This document shows, one piece after another, positions 19,059 through 28,883 of a stretch of 64,000 bases of DNA. Each line of letters begins with the position of its first letter. The stretch's first letter is position 1. Source of the stretch: Desulfocurvus sp. GTDB lineage: Bacteria > Desulfobacterota > Desulfovibrionia > Desulfovibrionales > Desulfovibrionaceae. The stretch covers positions 114,556 through 178,555 of the forward strand of contig JAIMKR010000003.1 of assembly GCA_020692325.1 (NCBI GenBank). Direction: 5' to 3'. The notes beneath the pieces were generated by a model. It was given only the letters and a program-made list of their open reading frames with translations, was not told the origin of the DNA and made no database searches. A program made the translations under genes and the position numbers.

Positions 19059-21350
19059 CTACCGCCGCGGGACCACCAGGGCCGGGTCGCGGCATTCGAA
19101 CGTCTCGCGCACGCGCCGCACGAGCGGATGATCCTGCATCTCGCGCTGGAGCGCCCCCTCCGTCTTGAGGGGGGCGTGCTCCGGGCAGACGAAGGCGACG
19201 GTCACGTCCGGGCCGAAGTACTCGGCCACGAGCCGGCGCAGGCGGGTGTTGTTGTCGCCCTCCTCCATCATGTGGATATGGGTCTCGTTGTGGCAGGTGA
19301 GCACCAGCTCCGCATCGCAGAGTTCCCCTTTGGCCTGCATGAGTCCGGTGACGAAGCCGTTGCCGTTCTGGGCCGTGACGAATTCGACGAAACCCTCCCA
19401 GGTGCGCGATCCCGAGGGCCGGGGCCGCCGCTCCGTCACGGAGGCCGGGGAGTCCGGCGCGGCCCCCGACTCGGCGGCCTGCGCATTGACGAAATCGTCA
19501 GGCTGACCGTCCGCCGCTGGCGGCATCGGCGCGTCCGCCCCGGCCGGGGTGGCAAAAGACTCGGTCGGCGCGGCGGGCGCATCGTTCCCGGCAGCCATCG
19601 GCGCGGACTCATGGGACGCGGCCGGGGCGACAGGCGCGGGCTCGAGGGATGACGCGGAATGCGCCGGCGTGGCGCTCTTGCCGGTCATCGATGAGGCCAT
19701 GGGCACGCGCTCCGATGACGACGAGCCCGACGGCGCGGATGAAGCGGCCTCCGCCGGTTTGCCGGTGGCGGAAGAATCGCCCGCCGAATGACCGGCAGCC
19801 GACTGAACTGCCGTGGAAGCGTCCCTGGCCGGATGGGCCGCGACGGAGGCGTCAACCATCGAGTGGTCGCCGACCGGATGGGCCGCGACGGAGGCGTCAC
19901 CGGCCGGATGGTCACCGGCCGGATGGTCACCGGCCGAATGGCCCGCCGGCGCGCGCCACGGTGGAGGCGGCGCGGAAGCCGACGACGCGGCGTCGGCGCT
20001 CGTGGGAGACTCCGACCCGGCCGACGAGGACGGTGAAACCGACGACGAGGCCGATGGCGCGGCCAAAGCGGCGGACGACGGTGTCGCGTCGCGTGCAGGA
20101 AAATGCTGCGGCCGGCCGACATGCGCGGCGGCGGAACGCCCTCCCTGCCCGCTCGCGGGGCCGCCGGGCGTCCCATGTGAAGGGCCGCTCGCGGGACCGC
20201 CAGCTGGAGATGGACCACCTCCGCCATTCGCGGAGCCGCCACCGAGCACGGAGAGCGGCAGCAGGTCCGGCAGGCAGGCCAGGTTGAGCAGCAGCAGTTC
20301 CAGCGCCTGCGCGGGCTCCAGGCTCTTGATGACGCGTTGCTGGCCGTCCAGCGTCATCTGCCAGCAGGCGTGGATGTGCGCGGGCGTGAACCGGCCGGAC
20401 CAGTCGAGCCACAGCCGGACCTCCTCCTCGGGCAGGCCCAGTTCCGAGGCCATGGCCTCGCCGCCCTGGCGCAGCAGGAACATGTTGCGCCAGCAGCCGG
20501 ACAATTCGCGCAGGAAGAAGCCCAGGTCGAGCCCCTGGTCCAGCACCTGCCGCAGGGTGCGCGTCAAAAGCGGCAGGTCGCGGCCGGCGATGGCCTCCAT
20601 GAGCGCGAGGAAAACCTCCTGACCGGCCAAGCCCAGGCAGGCGCGCACCTCGCTCTCCACAAGGCTGCCCGCGCTGTAGGCCAGCGCCTGGCCCAGCAGC
20701 GAGATGCTGTCGCGCACGCTGCCCGCGCCGCGCCGGGCGATGATGCGCACCGCGCCGGGCTCGTACTCCACGTTCTCGGCCTTGAGGATCTTTTCCAGAT
20801 GCGCGGCCAGCTCCGCCTGCGGCAGCATCTTGAACACGTAGTGCTGGCAGCGCGAAAGGATGGTGGCCGGAAACTTGTGCGCCTCGGTGGACGCCAGGAT
20901 GAACGTGACGCGCGCGGGCGGCTCCTCCAGCGTCTTCAGCAGGGCGTTGAAGGCCGCCGTGGAGAGCATGTGCGCCTCGTCGATGATGAAGACCTTGTAA
21001 CGGCCCTCCAGCGGGGCGTACCCCACATCCTCCTTGAGGGAGCGAACGTCGTTCACGCCGCCGTGGCTGGCGGCGTCGATCTCCACGATGTCCACGGCGT
21101 TGCCGGCGTTGGCCTGCCGGCACAGGCGGCACTCGTTGCAGGGTTCGGCCGTGGGGGCCTTCTCGCAATTGAGCGCCTTGGCGAAAATACGGGCGATGGT
21201 GGTTTTGCCCACCCCGCGCGTGCCGCTGAACATGTACGCGGGCGCGATCTTGCCCGTGGCCGCCGCGCGGGAGAGAATGGACTTCACCGCGTCCTGGCCG
21301 GCGACATCGGCGAAGCGGCGGGGCCGGTATTTTGCGGTGAGGCTCGACAT
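19059..21350 (-). CDS. dnaX: DNA polymerase III subunit gamma/tau
   Basis: A 763-residue clamp-loader ATPase. Walker A is FSGTRGVGKTTIARIF (about residues 42-57). A Zn-binding module follows (CEKAPTAEPCNECRLCRQ), then Walker B FIIDEAHMLSTAAFNALLKTLEEPP and sensor 1 FILASTEAHKFPATILSRCQHY. The region from about residue 390 to 650 is a long low-complexity Ala/Ser/Gly/Pro/His linker. It includes near-repeats of the type HPAGDHPAGDASVAAHP, and a conserved tau-like C-terminal domain follows. I saw no slippery A-run giving a gamma form, although translation of this linker is GC-rich throughout. It heads the dnaX-ybaB-recR-recD2 cluster. Confidence 0.94.
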   Translation of the reverse strand: MSSLTAKYRPRRFADVAGQDAVKSILSRAAATGKIAPAYMFSGTRGVGKTTIARIFAKALNCEKAPTAEPCNECRLCRQANAGNAVDIVEIDAASHGGVNDVRSLKEDVGYAPLEGRYKVFIIDEAHMLSTAAFNALLKTLEEPPARVTFILASTEAHKFPATILSRCQHYVFKMLPQAELAAHLEKILKAENVEYEPGAVRIIARRGAGSVRDSISLLGQALAYSAGSLVESEVRACLGLAGQEVFLALMEAIAGRDLPLLTRTLRQVLDQGLDLGFFLRELSGCWRNMFLLRQGGEAMASELGLPEEEVRLWLDWSGRFTPAHIHACWQMTLDGQQRVIKSLEPAQALELLLLNLACLPDLLPLSVLGGGSANGGGGPSPAGGPASGPSHGTPGGPASGQGGRSAAAHVGRPQHFPARDATPSSAALAAPSASSSVSPSSSAGSESPTSADAASSASAPPPPWRAPAGHSAGDHPAGDHPAGDASVAAHPVGDHSMVDASVAAHPARDASTAVQSAAGHSAGDSSATGKPAEAASSAPSGSSSSERVPMASSMTGKSATPAHSASSLEPAPVAPAASHESAPMAAGNDAPAAPTESFATPAGADAPMPPAADGQPDDFVNAQAAESGAAPDSPASVTERRPRPSGSRTWEGFVEFVTAQNGNGFVTGLMQAKGELCDAELVLTCHNETHIHMMEEGDNNTRLRRLVAEYFGPDVTVAFVCPEHAPLKTEGALQREMQDHPLVRRVRETFECRDPALVVPRR

Positions 21351-21423
21351 GGGGCGGTGTCCTTTTTGCGTCTCGTTTCCGGCAGGGGAGCTCGCGGTGC
21401 GGGCCCCCCGACCGGGTATACGG

Positions 21424-22347
21424 CTAAATCGAATACTCGTGCAGCCAGGCGGCGTAGTCCGGGTTCCCGCCCGTGGCGATGCGGAAGAACTCCTTCTGCA
21501 GCAGCTGGGTGATGGGGCCGGCGTGCCCCTCGCCGATGGTGCGGTGGTCCACCTCGCGGATGGGCGTGATCTCGGCGGCGGTGCCGCTGAAGAAGGCCTC
21601 GTCGGCCACGTAGAGTTCGTCGCGGGTGAAGAGCTGTTCCTGCACCTCGTAACCCAGCTCGCGGGCCATGGTCATTATGCTGTCGCGGGTGATGCCGGCC
21701 AGCACGCTGGTGAGCGGCGTGGTCTTGATGACGTCGTTCTTGACGATGAAGATGTTCTCGCCGGAGGCCTCGGAGACGAAGCCCTGGGTGTCGAGCATGA
21801 GGGCCTCGTCGTAACCGTCGGCCACGGCCTCGGTCTTGGCCAGCACGGAGTTGACGTAATTGCCGCAGGCCTTGGCCTTGGTCATCATGGTGTTGACGTG
21901 CATGCGGCAGAAGCTGCTGGTCTTGACGCGGATGCCCTTCTGCAGCGCCTCCTCCCCCAGGTACGCGCCCCAGGGCCAGGCGGCAATGGCCAGCCGGATG
22001 GGGTTCGAGCCCGGGTTCACGCCCATGGCCCCCGCGCCCACGAACACGAGCGGGCGAATGTACCCGGCCTTCATCTTGTTGGCCGTCAACGTATCCACCA
22101 CGGCCTGGATCATCTCTTCGAGGCCGAAGGGGATCGTCAATCCCAGAATGTGCGCGGAGTCCATGAGGCGCTTCATGTGCTCGCGCAGACGGAAAACGGC
22201 GCTGCGGCCGCCGACGCACTCGTAGGCGCGGATGCCCTCGAAGACGCCGCAGCCGTAATGAAGCGTGTGGGTCAGAACGTGCACGTTGGCCTCGTCCCAG
22301 GGAACGAGCTTGCCGTCGAACCAGATCTTTTCCGCTTTCTGCACCAT
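21424..22347 (-). CDS. ilvE: Branched-chain amino acid aminotransferase
   Basis: A fold-type IV PLP aminotransferase of 307 residues, transferring amino groups between glutamate and the 2-oxo acids of Ile, Leu and Val. Visible motifs are [26 protein letters not shown] (family start), [15 protein letters not shown], the lysine-containing [21 protein letters not shown], and [17 protein letters not shown]. The last is the class-IV ExSGxNxF signature that binds the PLP phosphate. The start at 22347 has GGGAG upstream. An ATG at 22395 would add 16 residues without family similarity. It is a single gene divergent from a small hydrolase gene. Confidence 0.94.
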   Translation of the reverse strand: MVQKAEKIWFDGKLVPWDEANVHVLTHTLHYGCGVFEGIRAYECVGGRSAVFRLREHMKRLMDSAHILGLTIPFGLEEMIQAVVDTLTANKMKAGYIRPLVFVGAGAMGVNPGSNPIRLAIAAWPWGAYLGEEALQKGIRVKTSSFCRMHVNTMMTKAKACGNYVNSVLAKTEAVADGYDEALMLDTQGFVSEASGENIFIVKNDVIKTTPLTSVLAGITRDSIMTMARELGYEVQEQLFTRDELYVADEAFFSGTAAEITPIREVDHRTIGEGHAGPITQLLQKEFFRIATGGNPDYAAWLHEYSI

Positions 22348-22513
22348 GTCGGGTCTCCCTTGCTCGGCTTGGCGATGTGGCGGTTCCATGGGCACGCCTG
22401 CGCGGCGACCCGGGAACTCGCGAAGTCTGCAACGCTAAAAAAAACGCCGGGCGAGGTCAAGGCCGACGCTGCGCGGCGCTGGACATGCCCCGGCGGCATA
22501 AGTACCATTCGCC

Positions 22514-23092
22514 ATGCCGGAAAAGTCCCGCCCCACACTCCTCGTCGCCGCCGACGTTTTCGGCGCGACCGACGATATGCGCCGCTTCACGGCATCCCTC
22601 ACGGCCGACGCCATGGTGGTCTCCCCGCACGCGGCAGGCCGCGTCTTCGACGACGAGACGCAGGGCTACGCGGCCTTCATCGGAAGCGGCGGCGTGGCGG
22701 CCTACGCCGAACGCCTCGCCCGAACCCTGGCGGCGCGCCCCGCCTTCGATCTGGCTGTGGGCTTCAGCGCCGGAGCCAGCGCCCTGTGGCTCTGCCTGGG
22801 CGATCCCGATCTCCGCCCACGCATCGCCACGCCCAAACGCGCCGCGCTCTATTACGGCTCGCGCATCCGCGACGCGGCGCACCTGCGTCCATGCGTGGCG
22901 ACGCGTCTGGTCTTCGCCGAGCGCGAGGCCAGCTTCGACCCAGTGCCGCTGGCCGCCACGCTGCGCGCGGCCGGTCTCGACGCCACGGTGATCGACGGCA
23001 GCGCCCACGGGTTCATGAATCCCCTGTCGCCCGGATACGACGCGCGGCTTTGCGCCCGGGAGACGGCGCGCCTCGCCGCCCTCCTCGCCTAA
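22514..23092 (+). CDS. Dienelactone-hydrolase-like alpha/beta hydrolase
   Basis: A 192-residue cytoplasmic alpha/beta hydrolase. The nucleophile elbow is GFSAGA (GxSxG) near residue 84, and the likely catalytic His is in DGSAHGFMNP near residue 172. A candidate acid residue lies in the preceding strand. The size and the HGFMNP segment match the dienelactone hydrolase family, although those usually have Cys as nucleophile and this protein has Ser. The substrate is unknown. It is alone between ilvE and the carbonic anhydrase gene. Confidence 0.7.
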   Translation: MPEKSRPTLLVAADVFGATDDMRRFTASLTADAMVVSPHAAGRVFDDETQGYAAFIGSGGVAAYAERLARTLAARPAFDLAVGFSAGASALWLCLGDPDLRPRIATPKRAALYYGSRIRDAAHLRPCVATRLVFAEREASFDPVPLAATLRAAGLDATVIDGSAHGFMNPLSPGYDARLCARETARLAALLA

Positions 23093-23221
23093 CGTCTTTT
23101 CCCCGGCTTGAACGAGGAAGCGCCCGCATCGCCGGAATTCACCCCGAACCACGCCCGCGGGGGCAGGGTTCCGCCCCGACGACAACCTCGCCAAGTGCTC
23201 GCCCCTTCCGCCGTCCGCATG

Positions 23222-23255
23222 AAAAAAGGGACCGGCGCGCGGCCAGCCCCCTTTT
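23222..23255 (-). terminator. Terminator of the carbonic anhydrase gene
   Basis: On the minus strand AAAAGGG pairs with CCCTTTT around a GC-rich inner hairpin (CCGGCGCGCGG), ending in six T. It lies about 25 bases past the stop codon and could work in both directions, also serving the hydrolase gene. Confidence 0.65.
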
Positions 23256-23280
23256 CTGCGATGCCCGGCGTTCGCCAGGA

Positions 23281-24372
23281 TTACTTGTGCTTTTTCTTGG
23301 CCGGGGCGACATCCAAACCCGGGCCCAGCAGCGAACCATCGCCTTCGGAATGCCCGCCGGGATTCACCGCATCCGGGTTCGCCGGAGCCTGGGCCTGCTT
23401 GGCGTTTTTGACCGCCTCGGGCGGCTTTCCGCCGGCCTTCGCCTCGACCTTCGCGGCCTTGGGCTTCGGCTTCGGCTTGGGTTTGGGCTTCGGCTTGGGC
23501 TTGTGCACCACACTGGCGCTGGCGAGAATCCTGCCCTGCTCCGGGTGCTGACCCAGCCACTCCACCTTGCCGGTGGTCAGGTTGTAGATGCCACCGATGA
23601 GCAGCACACGACCGTCCTTCACCGCGTCGCGCACTTCCGAACTCTTACGTATGATGTTCTCCATGACAAGCCAGACGTTGGCCTTGATCGCCTTGCTCAG
23701 GATGTCGCCGCTGCCGGCGGTGGGAGTCCAGGCCTTGGCCTTGGCCACGGCCGGACGGATCTGATTGATCAGGGCCGGAAGGTTGCCGTGGACGTGGGCG
23801 TTCTCCACAGCGGCGGTCACCGCGCCGCAGCCGGTGTGTCCAAGCACGAGCACGACCGGCGTGCCCAGATGGCCGACGCCGTATTCAATGGTGGCCAGCT
23901 CGTCCGGCCCGGCCACATTGCCAGCCGTGCGCACCACGAAAAGATCACCCACCCCCTGGTCGAAAAGCATCTCCACGGGCACGCGGGAATCAGAACAGCC
24001 CAGCACCGTGGCGAAGGGATGCTGCCCGTTTTTCGCGGTATCTGCGCGGCGATCCGCGCCCTGGTGCGCGCGTTTGGCGTCACCGGAGGCATAGCGTTCG
24101 TTGCCGGCTTTGAGCAGCCGCAGGGCGTCGTCCGCGGCGATGGGGCCGGGAGGGAGTTCCAGAACGGCCGGCTCCGGTTTGGCCGCCGGAGGCTCGGACG
24201 CCTCGGCGACGGTCTCGCCCTCTCCGCCCTCCGGCTCCGTCGCGTTCGCGGCGGCGGGTTCGGCCGTGGCCGCGGCGACGGAGGAAGCGGACTTCGCGTC
24301 CTGCCCGCCAACGGTCGGCGCGCACGCGCACAGCCAGAACAACATGGTGGCTATGGCCAGAAATCTTTTCAT
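23281..24372 (-). CDS. Exported (lipoprotein-type) beta-carbonic anhydrase with Lys-Pro tail
   Basis: Converts CO2 and water to bicarbonate. The beta-class zinc site is complete: CSDSRVP (Cys and the Asp-Arg dyad) and HTGCGAV (His, Cys). The protein begins MKRFLAIATMLFWLCACAP, a signal peptide with a plausible lipobox, and an Ala/Glu-rich linker of about 90 residues precedes the enzyme. After the catalytic domain comes an alternating Lys-Pro run of about seven repeats, then a charged tail ending KKKHK. Typical cytoplasmic beta enzymes are about 200-230 residues, so this 363-residue envelope form is unusual. The start at 24372 follows GGGGGGG. The Lys-Pro run could span peptidoglycan, as in TonB. 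Confidence 0.88.
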   Translation of the reverse strand: MKRFLAIATMLFWLCACAPTVGGQDAKSASSVAAATAEPAAANATEPEGGEGETVAEASEPPAAKPEPAVLELPPGPIAADDALRLLKAGNERYASGDAKRAHQGADRRADTAKNGQHPFATVLGCSDSRVPVEMLFDQGVGDLFVVRTAGNVAGPDELATIEYGVGHLGTPVVLVLGHTGCGAVTAAVENAHVHGNLPALINQIRPAVAKAKAWTPTAGSGDILSKAIKANVWLVMENIIRKSSEVRDAVKDGRVLLIGGIYNLTTGKVEWLGQHPEQGRILASASVVHKPKPKPKPKPKPKPKAAKVEAKAGGKPPEAVKNAKQAQAPANPDAVNPGGHSEGDGSLLGPGLDVAPAKKKHK

Positions 24373-24529
24373 GGGTCCCCCCCACTTGTTACGGCCGACG
24401 ACCGCGAAGGAAAAGGCCATCAGCCTGCGGGAATAGCAAAAGTCCGCCGCGCGGGCAAGCCACGCGCCTTTTTCACGTTTAAAATTCCATCCACGTAGAA
24501 TAATAGAATATTAAAATATTGGTCAAATC

Positions 24530-24557
24530 TAAAGTACTATCAGTTTTTGTCCGATAA
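24530..24557 (+). promoter_or_regulatory. Sigma-28 (FliA)-type flagellar promoter for flaG
   Basis: TAAA at 24530-24533 and TCCGATAA at 24550-24557 closely match the sigma-28 consensus (TAAA, about 15 bases, GCCGATAA), with a 16-base spacer. The flaG start codon is 64 bases downstream. The surrounding 80 bases are AT-rich. Confidence 0.65.
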
Positions 24558-24620
24558 AACTTACGTAGTGGACGAATCCCCCCCCACGAGGATGAAGGCC
24601 CTAACAACGAGGTAGACATC

Positions 24621-25055
24621 ATGAACGTCAACCCCTCGGACACGGATGTCAGGCAGGGGTATGCCCTGGCCGAAAATGTGACGACGACCGGCAACGACGC
24701 GGTCGCGCAGTCGCAGCAAGCCACGGCGCCGACAGACGCCACAACAGTGGGAACCACGGGACGAACGGACGCGCCCCCGGCGGAAGAACAAACCGACAAG
24801 CGCTCCAAGGCCGCGCAAAACGCCGCGGACAAGACCGCGGCCCGCGAAGCCGCAGCCAGATTGGACGAGCAGTTTCAGAACAAGGCCACCGGCCTCAAGA
24901 TACGCGTGCTCGACGATTCCGCGCACACGATCCAGGTGGAGGTTGTGGATACCAAGAGCAACAAGGTGCTGCGACAAATTCCGCAGGACGAGATGCTCAA
25001 GATCTCCGCCTCCATGCGAAAGATGACCGGCGTTCTGGTGAACAAGCCCGCCTGA
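24621..25055 (+). CDS. flaG: Flagellar protein FlaG
   Basis: A 144-residue FlaG family protein. Members influence flagellar filament length or assembly and usually sit beside flagellin or fliD genes. The first about 75 residues are Thr/Ala/Gln-rich and disordered. The conserved C-terminal domain holds NKATGLKIRVLDDSAHTIQVEVVD, KVLRQIPQDEMLKI and the terminal MRKMTGVLVNKPA. Here it stands alone, with its own sigma-28-type promoter and a terminator. Confidence 0.88.
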   Translation: MNVNPSDTDVRQGYALAENVTTTGNDAVAQSQQATAPTDATTVGTTGRTDAPPAEEQTDKRSKAAQNAADKTAAREAAARLDEQFQNKATGLKIRVLDDSAHTIQVEVVDTKSNKVLRQIPQDEMLKISASMRKMTGVLVNKPA

Positions 25056-25098
25056 TCCTTTCCCCAAGGATCACGGCCAAGAGGCACCCCTCCGCCTT

Positions 25099-25124
25099 CC
25101 CCCGCTTGCGGGGGGGCCTTTTGT
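25099..25124 (+). terminator. Terminator after flaG
   Basis: The stem CCCCCG/CGGGGG around a CTTG loop is followed by GGCC and TTTTGTG, about 45 bases past the stop codon. Confidence 0.65.
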
Positions 25125-25328
25125 GTCGTCCGCCTTTTCCCTTTTCGGCGCGCCCGCCAGGCGGGCGCGCCGACACGGTCAAATCGCCCGGCGGGTGGAG
25201 GTTGCGACGCGGCTTGACTTCCGGGCCGCGATGTTCCAATCTCCCTCGTTCATAGAACCCGATTCCCGGGGGCTTTTTTGCGCCCTCGGCCCAGCAGATC
25301 ACGCCTCGCGCGGAGGAACGAACACCCC

Positions 25329-28142
25329 ATGAGCGACTACAAGCATACCCTCAAGCTGCCGAAGACCGGCTTTCCCATGAAGGCCAACCTGAAGCAGAAA
25401 GAGCCTGATACCCTGAAATTCTGGGAAGAGACCCACGCCTACGAGGCCATGGTCCAGGCCAACGAGGGAAATCCCACCTACGTGCTGCACGACGGCCCGC
25501 CCTACGCCAACGGCCACATTCACATGGGCACGGCCATGAACAAGACGCTGAAGGACATCATCGTCAAATCGCGCAACATGGCCGGCAAGCAGGCGCAGTA
25601 CGTGCCCGGCTGGGACTGCCACGGCCTGCCCATCGAGCACAAGGTGGAGACGGAGCTCAAACAGAAAAAGAAGGAGCTGCCCACCAACGTGGTGCGCAGG
25701 CTGTGCCGCGAATACGCCCTCAAGTTTCTGAACATCCAGCGCGCCGAATTCAAGCGCCTGGGCGTGCTCGGCACCTGGGACAATCCCTACCGCACCCTGA
25801 ACCCGGAATACGAGGCCGCCACCGCGCGCGAGCTGGGCCGCTTCATGGAGAAGGGCTCGGTCATCCGCGGCAAGAAGCCCATTTACTGGTGCTGCTCCTG
25901 CCATACGGCGCTGGCCGAGGCCGAGGTCGAATACGCCGACCACTCCTCGCCCTCCGTCTACGTGCGCTTCCCCCTCGCGGACAAGCGCGTGCAGGGGCTT
26001 TTGCCCGCCGGGACCAAGTGGGATCCGGCCAAGACCTTCGTGGCCATCTGGACCACCACCCCCTGGACCCTGCCGGACAACATGGCCGTGTGCCTGCACC
26101 CGGATTTCGACTACGTCTTCGCCGAGACCGGCGGCTGCCTGTACCTGCTGGCCGAGCGTTTGCTCGCCCCCTGCGCCGAGATCTTCGGCTGGGACGCCCC
26201 CAAGGTGGTCGCCCGGCTCACCGGCGCGCAGCTGGAGGGGCTGGAGGCCACGCACCCGTTCTACAAGCGCAAATCGCCCCTCATCCTGGGCGGCCACGTG
26301 ACGCTGGACGCCGGCACCGGCTGCGTCCACACCGCCCCGGGCCACGGCCGCGAGGACTACGACATGGGCGTCAAGTACGGCCTGGAGGTTTACTCCCCGC
26401 TCAACGACGCCGGGTGCTTCCTGCCCGACGTGGAGTTCTTCGCCGGCATGAACGTCTTCGAGGCCAACCCCAAGGTCATCGAGAAGCTCAAACAGGTGGG
26501 CAACCTGCTCGCCAGCGAGAAGATCAGCCACTCCTACCCGCACTGCTGGCGCTGCAAACAGCCTGTCATCTTCCGCGCCACCACGCAGTGGTTCATCGGC
26601 ATGGAGCAGAACGACCTGCGCAAGAAGGCGCTCTCCGCCGTGCACAACGACGTGCGCTGGATTCCCTCCTGGGGCGAGGAGCGCATCGGCAACATGATCG
26701 AGAACCGCCCCGACTGGTGCATCTCGCGCCAGCGCACCTGGGGCGTGCCCATCGTGGCCCTCATCTGCGAGGACTGCGACACCGCCTATTTCGAGCCCTC
26801 ATGGGTATTCGACATCGTGGATCGCTTCGCCAAGCATCCCAACGGCTGCGACTACTGGTTCGAGGCTCCGCTGGAGGAGATCGTGCCCAAGGGGCTCAAA
26901 TGTCCCAAGTGCGGCCGCGAGCACTGGCGCCGCGAGACCGACATCCTCGACGTGTGGTTCGACTCCGGCACGAGCTTCGCCGCCGTGCTGGAGCAGCGCC
27001 CGGAGCTGTCCTTCCCCGCCGACCTGTACATGGAGGGATCGGACCAGCACCGCGGCTGGTTCCACAGCTCGCTGCTCGCCGCCATCGGCACGCGCGGCCG
27101 CGCGCCCTACCGCACCGTGCTCACCCACGGCTACGTGGTGGACGGCGAGGGCCGCAAGATGAGCAAGTCCATCGGCAACGTCATCGCCCCGCAGGAGATC
27201 ATCGACAAGTACGGCGCGGAGATTCTGCGCATGTGGGTCAGCGCGGTGAACTACCAGGAGGACGTGCGCATCTCCGACGAGATCCTCAACCGCTTGGTGG
27301 ACGCCTACCGCCGCATCCGCAACACGGTGCGCTTCCTGCTGGGCAATCTGAACGGCTTCGATCCCGCGAAGGACGCGGTGGCCCCCACGGACATGCTGCC
27401 GCTGGACCGCTGCGCGCTGGATCTCTTCGAGCGCCGGCACAAGACCATCGCCCAGGCCTACGAGGACTTCGAGTTCCACAAGGTCTACCACACCTTGCAC
27501 AACCTGTGCACGGTGGACCTCTCGGCCTTCTATCTCGACATCATCAAGGACCGGCTGTACGTGTGCGCCGGGCTGGAGCGCAAGAGCGCCCAGACCGTGC
27601 TGTGGCGCGCGCTGCTGGTGCTGCTGCACGACATGGCCCCCATTCTCTCCTTCACGGCGGAGGAGGCTTGGCGCAACCTGCCCGAGGACTCGCGCCCGGG
27701 CGGGAACACCGTGTTCACCATGCGCCTGCCGGCAGCCGCCCCGGCCATTTCCGACGCCGGACGGCAGGCCTTCGAGACCATGCTCGCCGTGCGCGGCGAG
27801 GTGACCCGCGCCATCGAGCCCATGCGCAAGGCCGGCTCCATCGGCCATTCACTGGAAACCTTCGTCACCCTGTACGTCGAGGGCGACGTGGCCGCCGCCA
27901 TCGAGGCCGCCGGCTTCGACCTGCGCGAGTTCCTCATCGTCTCCAAGACGGAGGTGAAGCCGCTGGCCGAAGCGCCCGCCGACGCCTTCACGCCCGAGGA
28001 GCTCTCTGGACTCAAAGTCGGCGTGACGCGCGCTCCGGGAGATAAATGCCAGCGCTGCTGGCGCTACGACGAACATCTCGGCGAGGACGCGGCGCACCCG
28101 GACATCTGCCCGCGCTGCGCCAAGGTCGTACGGGAGCTGTAG
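25329..28142 (+). CDS. ileS: Isoleucine--tRNA ligase
   Basis: A class I aminoacyl-tRNA synthetase of 937 residues that charges tRNA-Ile. The signature [11 protein letters not shown] is the HIGH motif and [11 protein letters not shown] is the KMSKS motif. TTPWTLPDN marks the CP1 editing domain that removes misactivated Val. The C-terminal zinc finger ([20 protein letters not shown]) is present, so this is the bacterial type I enzyme. The ATG at 25329 follows GGAGG. lspA begins 3 bases after the stop, so the two are cotranscribed, a common bacterial order. No T-box leader is seen upstream. Confidence 0.97.
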   Translation: MSDYKHTLKLPKTGFPMKANLKQKEPDTLKFWEETHAYEAMVQANEGNPTYVLHDGPPYANGHIHMGTAMNKTLKDIIVKSRNMAGKQAQYVPGWDCHGLPIEHKVETELKQKKKELPTNVVRRLCREYALKFLNIQRAEFKRLGVLGTWDNPYRTLNPEYEAATARELGRFMEKGSVIRGKKPIYWCCSCHTALAEAEVEYADHSSPSVYVRFPLADKRVQGLLPAGTKWDPAKTFVAIWTTTPWTLPDNMAVCLHPDFDYVFAETGGCLYLLAERLLAPCAEIFGWDAPKVVARLTGAQLEGLEATHPFYKRKSPLILGGHVTLDAGTGCVHTAPGHGREDYDMGVKYGLEVYSPLNDAGCFLPDVEFFAGMNVFEANPKVIEKLKQVGNLLASEKISHSYPHCWRCKQPVIFRATTQWFIGMEQNDLRKKALSAVHNDVRWIPSWGEERIGNMIENRPDWCISRQRTWGVPIVALICEDCDTAYFEPSWVFDIVDRFAKHPNGCDYWFEAPLEEIVPKGLKCPKCGREHWRRETDILDVWFDSGTSFAAVLEQRPELSFPADLYMEGSDQHRGWFHSSLLAAIGTRGRAPYRTVLTHGYVVDGEGRKMSKSIGNVIAPQEIIDKYGAEILRMWVSAVNYQEDVRISDEILNRLVDAYRRIRNTVRFLLGNLNGFDPAKDAVAPTDMLPLDRCALDLFERRHKTIAQAYEDFEFHKVYHTLHNLCTVDLSAFYLDIIKDRLYVCAGLERKSAQTVLWRALLVLLHDMAPILSFTAEEAWRNLPEDSRPGGNTVFTMRLPAAAPAISDAGRQAFETMLAVRGEVTRAIEPMRKAGSIGHSLETFVTLYVEGDVAAAIEAAGFDLREFLIVSKTEVKPLAEAPADAFTPEELSGLKVGVTRAPGDKCQRCWRYDEHLGEDAAHPDICPRCAKVVREL

Positions 28143-28145
28143 AAC

Positions 28146-28652
28146 GTGGATACCCGTTTGCGGACTGCGGCGACCCTCGCCGCCTGCGTCATCGTGCCGG
28201 ACCAGATCGTCAAGGCGGTCATCCAGCGCAAGTACGAACTCTGGGCCACGGACCCGATCATCCCCGGGGCCTTCAACCTGGTGCACGTGCGCAACATGGG
28301 CGTTGCCTTTGGCTTTCTGAACAACCCGGACAGCACCTGGCAAATCTGGTTCTTCGCCATGGTGACACTGTTCGCGGTGGGATTCATCTACTATCTGCTG
28401 ACCACCGCGGACAAGGGCGACCGCTTCTTCATCTGGGGTCTGGGGCTGGTTCTGAGCGGTGCGCTGGGCAATCTCATCGACCGCATGCGCTTCGGCTTCG
28501 TGGTGGACTTTCTGGACTTCTACGTCGGCCCCCACCACTGGCCGGCATTCAACATCGCGGACATCGCCATCACCTGTGGAGCGTTTCTCATTCTCATCTC
28601 CATGTACACAAAGAACCGGCGCGAAAAACGCGCCGACAAACGCCCGGCTTAA
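28146..28652 (+). CDS. lspA: Signal peptidase II (lipoprotein signal peptidase)
   Basis: An inner-membrane aspartyl protease of 168 residues with four transmembrane helices that cleaves prolipoprotein signal peptides. The conserved blocks are present: NLVHVRNMGVAFGF, LGNLIDRMRFGFVVDFLDF (first catalytic Asp) and FNIADIAITCG (second catalytic Asp). It starts with GTG, 3 bases after ileS. Several lipoproteins in this window, such as the YgbF-like protein, the carbonic anhydrase and the DUF1318 protein, would be substrates. Confidence 0.95.
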   Translation: MDTRLRTAATLAACVIVPDQIVKAVIQRKYELWATDPIIPGAFNLVHVRNMGVAFGFLNNPDSTWQIWFFAMVTLFAVGFIYYLLTTADKGDRFFIWGLGLVLSGALGNLIDRMRFGFVVDFLDFYVGPHHWPAFNIADIAITCGAFLILISMYTKNRREKRADKRPA

Positions 28653-28661
28653 GGAGGGCGC

Positions 28662-28883
28662 ATGTTCGGGATTCCGCACCTCGCCCTCTCGCAGTGGGCG
28701 CTGATACTGGGTATCGTCGGCGTGTTCGTCGCCGTGAGCATCTACGCCATCTGGGACGCCTTCCACCGCGACTTCGGCTCTAACAACGCCAAGCTGGGGT
28801 GGATCGAATTCGCTGTGCTGGTTCCCTTTTTGGGGGGACTGGCGTATCTGATTTTCGGCAGAAAAAGGGGGAGGAAAATCTGA
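28662..28883 (+). CDS. PLDc_N-domain small membrane protein
   Basis: A 73-residue protein with two predicted membrane helices (WALILGIVGVFVAVSIYAIW and WIEFAVLVPFLGGLAYLIFG). It matches the phospholipase D N-terminal-like (PLDc_N) family, which is the short helical hairpin found in front of cardiolipin synthases. No catalytic HKD domain follows, so it is not an enzyme on its own. RBS AAGGAGG precedes the start, and its stop overlaps the start of the next gene by one base (TGATG). The role is unknown. Confidence 0.8.
   Translation: MFGIPHLALSQWALILGIVGVFVAVSIYAIWDAFHRDFGSNNAKLGWIEFAVLVPFLGGLAYLIFGRKRGRKI

Noticed and set aside
19059-21350. Programmed frameshift producing a gamma form of DnaX
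   Set aside because: I found no slippery A-run followed by a suitable hairpin at the expected position.
25125-25328. T-box leader upstream of ileS
   Set aside because: No T-box sequence (AGGGTGGNACCGCG-like) or specifier stem is visible.
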